Source: Rubrobacter indicoceani
GTDB lineage: Bacteria > Actinomycetota > Rubrobacteria > Rubrobacterales > Rubrobacteraceae
Direction of reading: 5' to 3'
DNA: 64,000 nt
Assembly: GCF_003568865.1 (NCBI RefSeq)
Contig: NZ_CP031115.1
Location: 2,604,001-2,668,000 of the forward strand
Made by a program: the position numbers and the translations under genes. Position 1 is the first letter of the stretch, and the number at the start of each line of letters is the position of its first letter. Below, in pieces: positions 1 to 7,218 of the stretch. The notes beneath the pieces are model-generated. The model ran no database searches, was not told where the DNA came from, and saw only the letters and a program-made list of their open reading frames with translations.

Positions 1-183
1 CGAATACTTGTCCCGCTTGCCGCAGGCCGGACAATCCCAGACTAGCCTTGCGCCCTGATCCCTTCCTGCCCCGGAGAGGCTTATAGCGAGGAGATCGAAC
101 GTCCTGTCGCGTATGAGATCCTTGTCGTAGTGCTTCCGCTTCGGTTTCGCGGAAGCCACCGTGCGGGTTCTGGAGGCTGTCAC
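1..183 (-). CDS. CHC2 zinc-finger (DnaG-type primase-like) protein, N-terminal part only
   Basis: I read 61 codons on the minus strand from a GTG at 183 to the window edge, with no stop. The end of the visible part, WDCPACGKRDKYS, has the look of the first half of a CHC2 zinc ribbon as found in DnaG primases and plasmid primase-helicases. A basic, disordered-looking stretch comes before it. The GTG overlaps the TGA of the upstream NERD gene (GTGA), so the gene is translationally coupled to the end of the transfer operon. A role in priming the transferred strand or replicating the element is an inference. The catalytic TOPRIM part, if present, lies outside the window. Confidence 0.6.
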   Translation of the reverse strand, partial: MTASRTRTVASAKPKRKHYDKDLIRDRTFDLLAISLSGAGRDQGARLVWDCPACGKRDKYS

Positions 184-722
184 CGCACGTCCCCCTTCGC
201 CGGTCTGACGAACGGTGGTCTGCCGTAGGCTTTCCTTATCTGAGAAGCCATCTCGTAGACCTCACCGATGGAGCATTCCTCGGGAGCTTCGGCGAAGGCG
301 AGCGAGAGATCCCAGACCGGGCTAATTCCTTTCAGCACGTCCTGATCTTCGCCAAGATAAAAGAGTTTGGCTCGGGTGAAGCAGATGATGTTCTGGACAC
401 GCTTTGAACCCGAGCCCAGCTTTGCATCAACATCGTCACAGAGCTCCGAGGCCTGATCTCTGGGATCATCCTTGAAGCACCGATGGTTCAGGTAGAGAGT
501 CCCGTATTCGTCCGCAGTAACCTCTCCTTCCTCGTCCCGAACGACGATCACACACGCCCCCGAAGGTCCAATCGCGAGGAAGTCGATCATCCCGGCCTCC
601 TCGGTTATTAGCTCGTCGAATACATAGAAACCGTGCGCCGCAGAAGACCTCAGAGCCGCCCGTACCAGCTCCCACCTCTCGGAGCGGGCGATCCTCTCGT
701 CCTTTGTCTTTTTCGCACTCAA
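180..722 (-). CDS. NERD-domain (nuclease-related) protein
   Basis: 180 aa. Residues about 25-110 match the NERD pattern: an N-terminal Glu-containing helix, IDFLAIGPSGACVIVVRDEEG (an Asp in the first strand and acidic residues where the family has an E-x-K-type motif), then a DDPRDQASELCDDVD segment equivalent to the family's 'NPLxQA' helix. NERD proteins are predicted members of the PD-(D/E)XK-like nuclease group, often plasmid-borne. The Lys of the usual ETK motif is replaced here (VVRDEE), so catalytic activity is uncertain. The start overlaps the end of the TrbL-like gene by 4 nt (ATGA), and the stop overlaps the next GTG. It belongs to the transfer operon; its role there is unknown. Confidence 0.6.
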   Translation of the reverse strand: MSAKKTKDERIARSERWELVRAALRSSAAHGFYVFDELITEEAGMIDFLAIGPSGACVIVVRDEEGEVTADEYGTLYLNHRCFKDDPRDQASELCDDVDAKLGSGSKRVQNIICFTRAKLFYLGEDQDVLKGISPVWDLSLAFAEAPEECSIGEVYEMASQIRKAYGRPPFVRPAKGDVR

Positions 723-2497
723 TTCTCACGCACCGATGTCTCTGACTTCCAATCGTTCAGACCCGGAGCTGTGGCATCTCTCTGTCGCTTCTGCATGAAC
801 CTTTCCCGGCTCTCATCTCCGTCCTCTCTCTGCTTCAGGTATTTGAGAGTGTTTTTGGAGAGGTTCTCAGCCCGTCGAGCCTGCTGCATCTGATGACGCA
901 AATGCTGCATTTTGAGGATCTCGTTGCGACCCTTACCGCCCACCGAGTTATCGGAACCCTTGCTAGTATCACGCGCACCGGATGAGGCTGCCGCTGCTCC
1001 GGCGATGCTTCCGCCCGCAGACGATCCGCTCATCGCTCCCTTGACGGCGGTTGCGATAGCGGTCTTGGCCGGAACCATAACGGCGAGCGTAGTCGCGGCC
1101 TTCGCAAGCCCTCCGAGACCTCCCCGCCCCGGTAGCTGGACGTTGAAGGCCCACTCCACGACCTTGAACGGTGTCTTGTACATGATCCACATTGTAACTA
1201 TCGCACCTATCGAAACCACCGCTCCGCTTGAGATAAAGCCCAGCGCGTCGGCCTGATCTCCGAAGATAGCCTCCGGTGAGCGCACGACAAGCGTACCTAT
1301 GCCGAGTTCTATAGACCAGAGGGCCGGGATCGCCGCGCAGGCAAGAACACCCCTGAACCACGATCCGGCGAGCGATGAGAGTCCGGGTACGAGCGACGCC
1401 ACGAGGGCAAACGGTCCGGCGATGAAGAGGATCACGTACAGAATGTTCTTCAGCAGAGAGACGATCAGCACCAGCCCACCAACCCAAACCGCTGCAATCA
1501 GGAGAACGATGTTGAAGACGTTCGCGATGGAGACTTGGTTTCCAACGGCGGCCTTGAACAGCTCCCTACCGGCGGAGTCCACATTCCCACCGCTCGGGGA
1601 GAACGCGCCGCTGATCCCGGCCGTTATGTCGGCGAACTCGCCCATAAACTGCGGTAGAAACGCCATCGCCATCCCGACGCCGAGCAGCTTCGGCAGACCG
1701 TGAAAGCCGGCGTAGGCGAGGTCGTAGCTGTCCCCGCGCACCATCAGGAGAATGCCCAGCAGGAGGATGCCGACGAGTATGGCGGGTCTGAGCTTCTCCA
1801 CCCCCTGTGTGTAGAGGCCGATGAGGTCGGAACGCCCCTGGAGATCCGGGAGCGCAAGGACGCTCGTCTCGAAGGCCTCGGACATCGTCTCCAAGGCAAA
1901 CCCGAAAGTGTTGTCCCAGAGCCACTCCAGTATGTCCGTGAAGAACCCGAGTACCATCCCACCGAGACCACCCGCGTCTGGAACCGTCTCGGGAGCTTCG
2001 GTCGGGCTTCCGGTCAGGCTCGTCGCGTCCTCCGCAGACTCCCCGGCGATACAGCCGTCGCCATCCCCGTCCACCCCGAACTGAGCGTCCTCCTCCCGCT
2101 CTCGCAGTTGCTCTTCGGCGCCCTCTGCCTCAAACTTTGCGGCGCAGTCTGGATCGTCACCGGGGGTTTCTTCTGAGGTAGTCTCATCCAGGTCGTTGCT
2201 CTGATCTCCTACGCCACCGGATTCGAGCGCGCCCGCTGCCGGGCCGTTCGAATCCTCAGCGGCGAACATACCGATGCAGCCGTCGCCGTCCACGTCGTTC
2301 GAGACCTGGGCTTCGTTGTCTTCCCGCGCCTGCTCCTCGGGTATCTGCTCTCCGTACCATGTCCGGCAAGCCTCATCGGCCGGGGTTGCCGCTGATGCAG
2401 ACGGTATGAAGACGAGCATTGCAAGCAGGACGGTGCAGGCTATCAGAGAGCGGGCGATCCGGACTGCGTGTCTCGGACTGGCTACAGGGGAGTCCAC
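719..2497 (-). CDS. TrbL/VirB6-like conjugal transfer membrane protein
   Basis: 592 aa with an N-terminal signal peptide (hydrophobic stretch about residues 15-36, ending ASA). An acidic extracellular segment carries two Asp-rich loops (DVDGDGC near residue 68 and VDGDGDGC near 141). These resemble excalibur-type or EF-hand-like calcium-binding motifs, and each is paired with nearby cysteines. Six or more transmembrane helices follow (about 180-465) in the arrangement of the TrbL/VirB6 inner-membrane channel subunit of type IV secretion systems. The C-terminal tail is Gly/Ser/Ala-rich, then basic and probably cytoplasmic. The start overlaps the preceding small membrane gene by 16 nt. It is probably the polytopic core of the mating channel. 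Family assignment rests on topology and operon context, because this family is poorly conserved in sequence. Confidence 0.65.
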   Translation of the reverse strand: MDSPVASPRHAVRIARSLIACTVLLAMLVFIPSASAATPADEACRTWYGEQIPEEQAREDNEAQVSNDVDGDGCIGMFAAEDSNGPAAGALESGGVGDQSNDLDETTSEETPGDDPDCAAKFEAEGAEEQLREREEDAQFGVDGDGDGCIAGESAEDATSLTGSPTEAPETVPDAGGLGGMVLGFFTDILEWLWDNTFGFALETMSEAFETSVLALPDLQGRSDLIGLYTQGVEKLRPAILVGILLLGILLMVRGDSYDLAYAGFHGLPKLLGVGMAMAFLPQFMGEFADITAGISGAFSPSGGNVDSAGRELFKAAVGNQVSIANVFNIVLLIAAVWVGGLVLIVSLLKNILYVILFIAGPFALVASLVPGLSSLAGSWFRGVLACAAIPALWSIELGIGTLVVRSPEAIFGDQADALGFISSGAVVSIGAIVTMWIMYKTPFKVVEWAFNVQLPGRGGLGGLAKAATTLAVMVPAKTAIATAVKGAMSGSSAGGSIAGAAAASSGARDTSKGSDNSVGGKGRNEILKMQHLRHQMQQARRAENLSKNTLKYLKQREDGDESRERFMQKRQRDATAPGLNDWKSETSVREN

Positions 2498-2712
2498 TCG
2501 ACGATCCTCTCGTAAATGAACCAGCCGAGCAGGATCAGGAACATTCCGCCGAAAGCTCTTTCAGCGATGTCGGTGGCGAAGGCGTGCCGGTCTGAGTTCG
2601 TACCAGCCGCCCCTTTGATCAGGATCGCAACAACCAGTCCGATACCCGCCGCCGCAAGCCCCACCCCCTGAAGGATGTTTATCAGCGGGTCCCAGAAACC
2701 GTATCCACCCAT
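2482..2712 (-). CDS. Small two-helix membrane protein of the transfer operon
   Basis: 76 aa with two predicted transmembrane helices (about 12-32 and 52-68) separated by a short polar loop. The size and layout are like VirB2/TrbC-type pilin or VirB3-type proteins, but no signal peptide is apparent. It sits 2 nt downstream of the VirB8-like gene and overlaps the TrbL-like gene by 16 nt, so co-translation is likely. A membrane component of the conjugation machine is the best guess. I cannot choose between pilin-like and VirB3-like from sequence alone, since another gene (14230-14622) looks more like the pilin. Confidence 0.6.
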   Translation of the reverse strand: MGGYGFWDPLINILQGVGLAAAGIGLVVAILIKGAAGTNSDRHAFATDIAERAFGGMFLILLGWFIYERIVEWTPL

Positions 2713-2714
2713 GC

Positions 2715-3494
2715 CTACCGTCCCTCCTCAGAGATCGCTTCAGACTCCTGCACTACCTCGGTGGCGCGCACCTTCCAGGACTCGCCCATACGGGTGAGGG
2801 TCATCTCCTGTCGGTAGTAGAGACGCTCGCCGACCAGATCCCCTCCGGAGCCGTAAGCCTCGCCGGTCTTAAAGGTCGCCGTCCCGCTTACCGTCTCCTG
2901 TGAGGTGCTTTCAAGGTCGAAGCTCGTTAGGATCGCCGCGCTCTTCGTGCCGCTCTCCTCGACCTGACGCGCGTAGCGGGATATCTCCGCACCCCCCGGC
3001 GAGAGTGAGAGATCCGGAGACAGCGACACGGCGGCCACTTCGGCCAGATACTCCGCCTCGTCAGAGCCGGTATAACCGTAGGCGGCTATGACGAACTTCT
3101 CTGCTGCGTAGCGAACCCTTGCCTCATCGGTTCGGGAGAGATCACCCACAGACGCTCCCGTGCCGAGTGGATCGTAGACCCCCGGTTCGTTCCCGGCCCC
3201 ACCCTCCCTGCTTTCCGGGCTCTCGACGGGTACGCCCTCGACCAGCTCATCCGGTTCTGCAGGCCTCTCCGGCTCCGTAGAGGCGTTACCCCGAGCGAAG
3301 GCCGGTTCTTCCGGGACGGTGGAGATGTCGGTGCGCTGGTGCTGTGCGGTCGCGTCCTGCGATGGGTTCGTGTTCCAGCCGAGGACGATTCCGACCCACC
3401 CGACGACGAGGATGGCTCCGGCGGCCAGCCATACGATCACCCGACGCTTGCCAGATGCATCGCGCCGCTCGAATCCTCTGTTTGGCAGGCTCAC
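2715..3494 (-). CDS. VirB8/TcpC-like bitopic transfer protein
   Basis: 259 aa. A short basic cytoplasmic N-terminus leads to one transmembrane helix (about 18-40), a Pro/Glu/Ser-rich linker (about 45-115) and a C-terminal globular domain (about 120-255). The C-terminal domain is an alpha helix followed by beta strands (a YRQEMTLTRMGESWKV segment), as in the NTF2-like fold of VirB8 and TcpC proteins. This topology is typical of Gram-positive VirB8 analogues, which bridge membrane channel and cell wall. The start overlaps the hydrolase gene by 4 nt (ATGA). The assignment is structural and contextual, as VirB8 analogues share little sequence. Confidence 0.5.
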   Translation of the reverse strand: MSLPNRGFERRDASGKRRVIVWLAAGAILVVGWVGIVLGWNTNPSQDATAQHQRTDISTVPEEPAFARGNASTEPERPAEPDELVEGVPVESPESREGGAGNEPGVYDPLGTGASVGDLSRTDEARVRYAAEKFVIAAYGYTGSDEAEYLAEVAAVSLSPDLSLSPGGAEISRYARQVEESGTKSAAILTSFDLESTSQETVSGTATFKTGEAYGSGGDLVGERLYYRQEMTLTRMGESWKVRATEVVQESEAISEEGR

Positions 3495-5860
3495 GGGCTT
3501 TGCCCCAGGTGGATGTGATCGTAGTGCGCTTCGGTGAACCCGATATCCGTGATGAACCCATCCTCGCGGTCGTAGCCGAGTTCGGCGGTCCAGTCGCTCG
3601 GGCCTATGACCTCGTCGGGCCTGCTTCCGACCGGGATGGAGTAGACGATCCTCCCGATGTCCAGGACATCCGGGTCGGTGCCGTTCCCAGCGACCGGCTT
3701 TCCGTCTACCTCCGAGATATCTGCGGTGAGACCGTAGTAGTGAGAGTTGTAGCCGCCACCGAGGCTTGCGGGGAGCGTCGCTCCGTAGGGGTGTCCGGTC
3801 TTGAAGACCGAGACGTAGATCTGATGCCGGGACGTGATCGCCTGCAGCACGGAAACAAGGTTATCGTCCACGACACCGCTTTCAAGATCCCCTATAGCAC
3901 TAGACGATGCCTCGAAGTTCGGGTCAGCAAGCAACTCCGCCGCTCTCCCGGAACCGAGGCTCGTTGGTGACGCCCCTTCACCATCTCCCGGAGAGTCCAC
4001 CGGGGTTCCCATCGTGGCGGCGTACGAGGGGCTTGCCACAAGACCGAGCGCGACGAAGGGCGTGCAATAGGACGGAAGTTCCGCCGCTGCGACCCCCGGT
4101 GCGGAGGGTGCGGCCTCGTTACCCGTCGCGATACCGCCGGATTCTCTTAACCATTCGAGCAGCGGGTACGGGTTCATCGCCCCTGAAGCGGCCTCCGCCC
4201 TTGCGCCCGAAGGGTCGTACCAGCCGAGGTGGAGATGCTGTCCCCTCGACGCCGGCTGGAGTAGCGTACCCGGCGGCCCCTCCCCGGTGCTCCCGACACG
4301 ACCTATGACGTCTCCGGCCTCGACGGTCTCACCGGGGCTTACGGGTGAGGGTTCGACTTGGTGGGCGTAGTAGAGCATATCCCCGGCCCGTACTGGACCT
4401 ACGGACTCCGAAGCCTCGACCATGGTCGTCCAGCCGCCGAGTTCGTTCCAGCCCTGAGAATCCGAACCGGAGGACGCTACGACGGTGCCGGAGGTGATCG
4501 AGTATATGGGCGTCCCGTCCGGCGCGAACATGTCCGTCCCCTCGTGTCCGCCGTGTCCACGTGCCGCTCCCCAGGTGTCCTCGTAGGAATCCATGAACTC
4601 TTTCGGCAGCGGAAACACCGCTTTCTCGTTCCCCTGAACCGAGCCGCCTTCTGTCTCAGAAGTTCCAGAAGACTCGCCACCGGCTTCGGAGACCGGACGG
4701 GTCGTGTCGTCTGGATCGGAGCCGAAGTTCGTCGCCCAGAACTCGCCGTAGCTCGTCTGCGGGTTCTCGACGAGGCCGATGCCGATGACGTTCATCCCGA
4801 CGTTGAGCATCATCGCGTTATGCGGCGGCGAGTTTCTCCAGGCTTCGAAGACCTCCTCCGCACTCTCCTGCCCGGCGGCGATGTTCTCACCGTAGCTTGA
4901 TGCGCTGTAGCCTTCGGTGTTCATCCTTGTTACGAGATCCGCGCCTTCCGGGTAGTAGTCCGAAGGCCCGGTTATGTGAGCCTCCGGGACACCGTAGGAG
5001 TCGTACTTAGCCATGTCGTGGGCGTAGTAGGCGGAGGCTGATGAGATCCTGTCCGAGAGCTGTAGCTCTCCGAGACCGTTGTTTTTGCGATAGGTGTTTA
5101 TGAGATCCAACGCTCCAAGCTCTTCCTCCGAATAAACGGTCTCGCCGGGGTTTCCGACCGTCCCGGCTTCGGTGGCGTAGGCGGGCGTCAGACCGAGTCC
5201 GACGGTCGGTATCGTCGCGGGGGTCGCTGCCATCTCAGCCTCGCCTTCGTCTGCGGCCCGGTACTCTTCGGCCTGAGCGAGAACGTCGTCCACGTACCAC
5301 TGGGCATGGTTGTAGGCGAAGAGCGCGGACTGGTAATCCTCGGGTGCGCCTTCGAGCTTCAGGTAGTTGGCGGCCCCGGGTATTGCGTCTTCCGGGTCGT
5401 AGCGATCCTTTACTCCGTCGCCGTTTCCGTCCACCCCCACCGAGGCCCACGTCGAGGCGAGGAACTGCATCGGACCCCCGGCACCCCAGGAGTTCTCTCC
5501 GCTCGTTACCCCCGGCGCGTCGAGGCGGCCGTGATCCGTCTCTATCTTCCCGACCGCCGCAAGAACCGCCCAGTCCAGCCCGTACTCCCCGGCGGCACTC
5601 CGGTAGATGGAGAGATAGTCCGAAGGGATATCCGAGACAGCCTCCCCCGATGGCTCCTGCGAGACATACGAGGTCGGGGAAGACGGCGGTACACCCTGTT
5701 CGGACTCCCGCTGGCAGACCGTCGCCACCGCCCCGACAGAACTCACCAGCGTTATCACGACGATCGCAAGAGACAGGAGAACCCCGGCGATGATCGCAAG
5801 CAGCATCCGGCGCCCGCGACGGCTCCCGAGGATCACGGCTCCAACCTTCAGCGCAGGCAA
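3491..5860 (-). CDS. Four-domain cell-wall hydrolase (SLT, CAP, M23, M15-like)
   Basis: 789 aa. A membrane anchor (about 20-47) is followed by four recognisable domains. A lytic-transglycosylase fold spans about 85-200, with the catalytic-type Glu at 107 and GAGGPMQFLASTW. A CAP/SCP domain spans about 245-380, with HITGPS, GENIAAG and WRNSPPHN. An M23 endopeptidase domain spans about 415-560, with H439-x3-D443 and H542-L-H544. A C-terminal domain (about 640-789) has the SHxxGxxxD and HYDHIHLG signatures of M15/VanY-like peptidases (H707, D714, H782, H784). Conjugation systems of Gram-positive bacteria use such enzymes (VirB1/TraG/CwlT type) to open peptidoglycan for the channel, usually with two domains. 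It overlaps the VirB8-like gene (ATGA). Confidence 0.8.
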   Translation of the reverse strand: MPALKVGAVILGSRRGRRMLLAIIAGVLLSLAIVVITLVSSVGAVATVCQRESEQGVPPSSPTSYVSQEPSGEAVSDIPSDYLSIYRSAAGEYGLDWAVLAAVGKIETDHGRLDAPGVTSGENSWGAGGPMQFLASTWASVGVDGNGDGVKDRYDPEDAIPGAANYLKLEGAPEDYQSALFAYNHAQWYVDDVLAQAEEYRAADEGEAEMAATPATIPTVGLGLTPAYATEAGTVGNPGETVYSEEELGALDLINTYRKNNGLGELQLSDRISSASAYYAHDMAKYDSYGVPEAHITGPSDYYPEGADLVTRMNTEGYSASSYGENIAAGQESAEEVFEAWRNSPPHNAMMLNVGMNVIGIGLVENPQTSYGEFWATNFGSDPDDTTRPVSEAGGESSGTSETEGGSVQGNEKAVFPLPKEFMDSYEDTWGAARGHGGHEGTDMFAPDGTPIYSITSGTVVASSGSDSQGWNELGGWTTMVEASESVGPVRAGDMLYYAHQVEPSPVSPGETVEAGDVIGRVGSTGEGPPGTLLQPASRGQHLHLGWYDPSGARAEAASGAMNPYPLLEWLRESGGIATGNEAAPSAPGVAAAELPSYCTPFVALGLVASPSYAATMGTPVDSPGDGEGASPTSLGSGRAAELLADPNFEASSSAIGDLESGVVDDNLVSVLQAITSRHQIYVSVFKTGHPYGATLPASLGGGYNSHYYGLTADISEVDGKPVAGNGTDPDVLDIGRIVYSIPVGSRPDEVIGPSDWTAELGYDREDGFITDIGFTEAHYDHIHLGQSP

Positions 5861-5934
5861 GCCCCTCAGGCCCCCGCTTCAGTGTCTCTACTGGTGCGCA
5901 TCCCTCGTCCCGGCTCCGCATCTGCCTCGACCGC

Positions 5935-7218
5935 CTACCTTGGCCCAGAGCGACGTGATAGCGAGTAGTGAACGCCCCATAGCCCGGCGGCGAGCGACAG
6001 CAGACCGGTGGATAGCATGAGCAACTCGGAAACGGACAGACCGCCCGTGTCAGGAAGAACCGCCACCGGGCCATCATGAGTCTCGACGGTCGGCAGCGTA
6101 CCGCTCTCAGATGCAGGCCCGGACAGTACGTACGTCTCGGTCAATGGTTCGCCGGGCGTAGAACCTTCCATCTCGGAAGGTGGATAGACGCTCGGCGTGA
6201 TCCCGCCAGGTTCGGGTGATGTGGCCTCTCCCTGCGGTGTCGTCTGCTCTACGACAGGCATCTCCGGGGCAAGAGTCGTTTCTTCTGGAGACGGGATCTC
6301 CGTTTCGGGTGTGGTCGCCTCTGTGTCCTCTACATACTGGGTGGTTACCGGAGCGTCGTCGGCAGAAGTACTTTCTGTAATTTCCGGGATCGTCTCCTCG
6401 GTCTGTTCCGTGTCGGTGTATTGATCCTCTGCGATGCTTTGTTCAGAGTTTAGAACGACACTTTCCAGACATTCGACGTAGGAGTCATTCTGTGGAATCG
6501 TTAGAACCTCTGCGTATCCGCCTTCGATCAGTTCGAGGTTGAACAGTCGGGGTTGTGCGTTAGGGCTATCCATGCCTGCGATCCGCATTAGACTGGATAC
6601 CAGCCCTGTGTTCTCAGAAGGTCTATCTTCGGCTTCGATCCAGACGTAGGCGAGCAGCCTTCCGTAATCGTCTTTCAGCACCTCGTCCGTCTCCAGCATC
6701 ACCTGTTTGCCTTCGAGGTTTTCAGTGGTGAAGCGAGTTGCTTCCTCGGCTCCGAGTTCCGACTCTGCCACGCTGTCAGTTTCCAGCTCCGGTGCATCAA
6801 CACCGATCATACGAACGGTATCGGCTCCAGCGATCGGCTCGGCCAACTGCAGCGTATCCCCGTCGACTACCCGCTCTACCGTTGCCCGGTGAACGTCACC
6901 GCCCGGCGATGAGGGACACACCGCCTCGCCTCCCAGAAAGGACGTCTCCTCGGTCGTATTCTCCGTCAAACTCGAAGTGTCCTCGACCAGAGTGGTCTCG
7001 GCGGTTGTCTCATCGGACGAAGGCGCGAGAGTACCTTCGTTGTCGCGTTCTTTGCAATGGCCAGCAACGACGTCTCCCGCACGGGCGCATCCGTTTCCGG
7101 CGTAGACACCGCCGATCCTGACCTCGGCTTCCGCTGAGGGGATTGGGAGCAAGAAGACCGCCAGAGCTGGAAACACCCAGAACAAAACGGGTTTTCTAAG
7201 GCTTCTAAAGGTATTCAT
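5935..7218 (-). CDS. LPDTG-anchored staphylococcal-type (thermonuclease) surface nuclease
   Basis: 427 aa. A signal peptide (about 1-31) is followed by a Cys-containing region, an SNase domain at about 110-255 and a Thr/Glu/Pro-rich stalk (about 260-385). The protein ends in a sorting signal: LPDTG at 388-392, a hydrophobic helix, then an Arg-rich tail. SNase signatures are visible: DGDT (D119, D121), the Arg at 136, VDAPE (D141, E144) and DYGRLLAYVW (R187), the set expected for Ca-dependent phosphodiester cleavage. Its ATG overlaps the stop of the 715-aa gene. It should be sortase-anchored outside the cell, inside a transfer operon. Possible roles are degradation of extracellular DNA, cell aggregation or biofilm control, or exclusion; all are inference. 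Confidence 0.75.
   Translation of the reverse strand: MNTFRSLRKPVLFWVFPALAVFLLPIPSAEAEVRIGGVYAGNGCARAGDVVAGHCKERDNEGTLAPSSDETTAETTLVEDTSSLTENTTEETSFLGGEAVCPSSPGGDVHRATVERVVDGDTLQLAEPIAGADTVRMIGVDAPELETDSVAESELGAEEATRFTTENLEGKQVMLETDEVLKDDYGRLLAYVWIEAEDRPSENTGLVSSLMRIAGMDSPNAQPRLFNLELIEGGYAEVLTIPQNDSYVECLESVVLNSEQSIAEDQYTDTEQTEETIPEITESTSADDAPVTTQYVEDTEATTPETEIPSPEETTLAPEMPVVEQTTPQGEATSPEPGGITPSVYPPSEMEGSTPGEPLTETYVLSGPASESGTLPTVETHDGPVAVLPDTGGLSVSELLMLSTGLLSLAAGLWGVHYSLSRRSGPR

Noticed and set aside
5235-6077. A 280-codon minus-strand ORF over the hydrolase/nuclease junction
   Set aside because: It overlaps two strongly supported genes in another frame and is Arg/Gly-rich, as shadow frames are.
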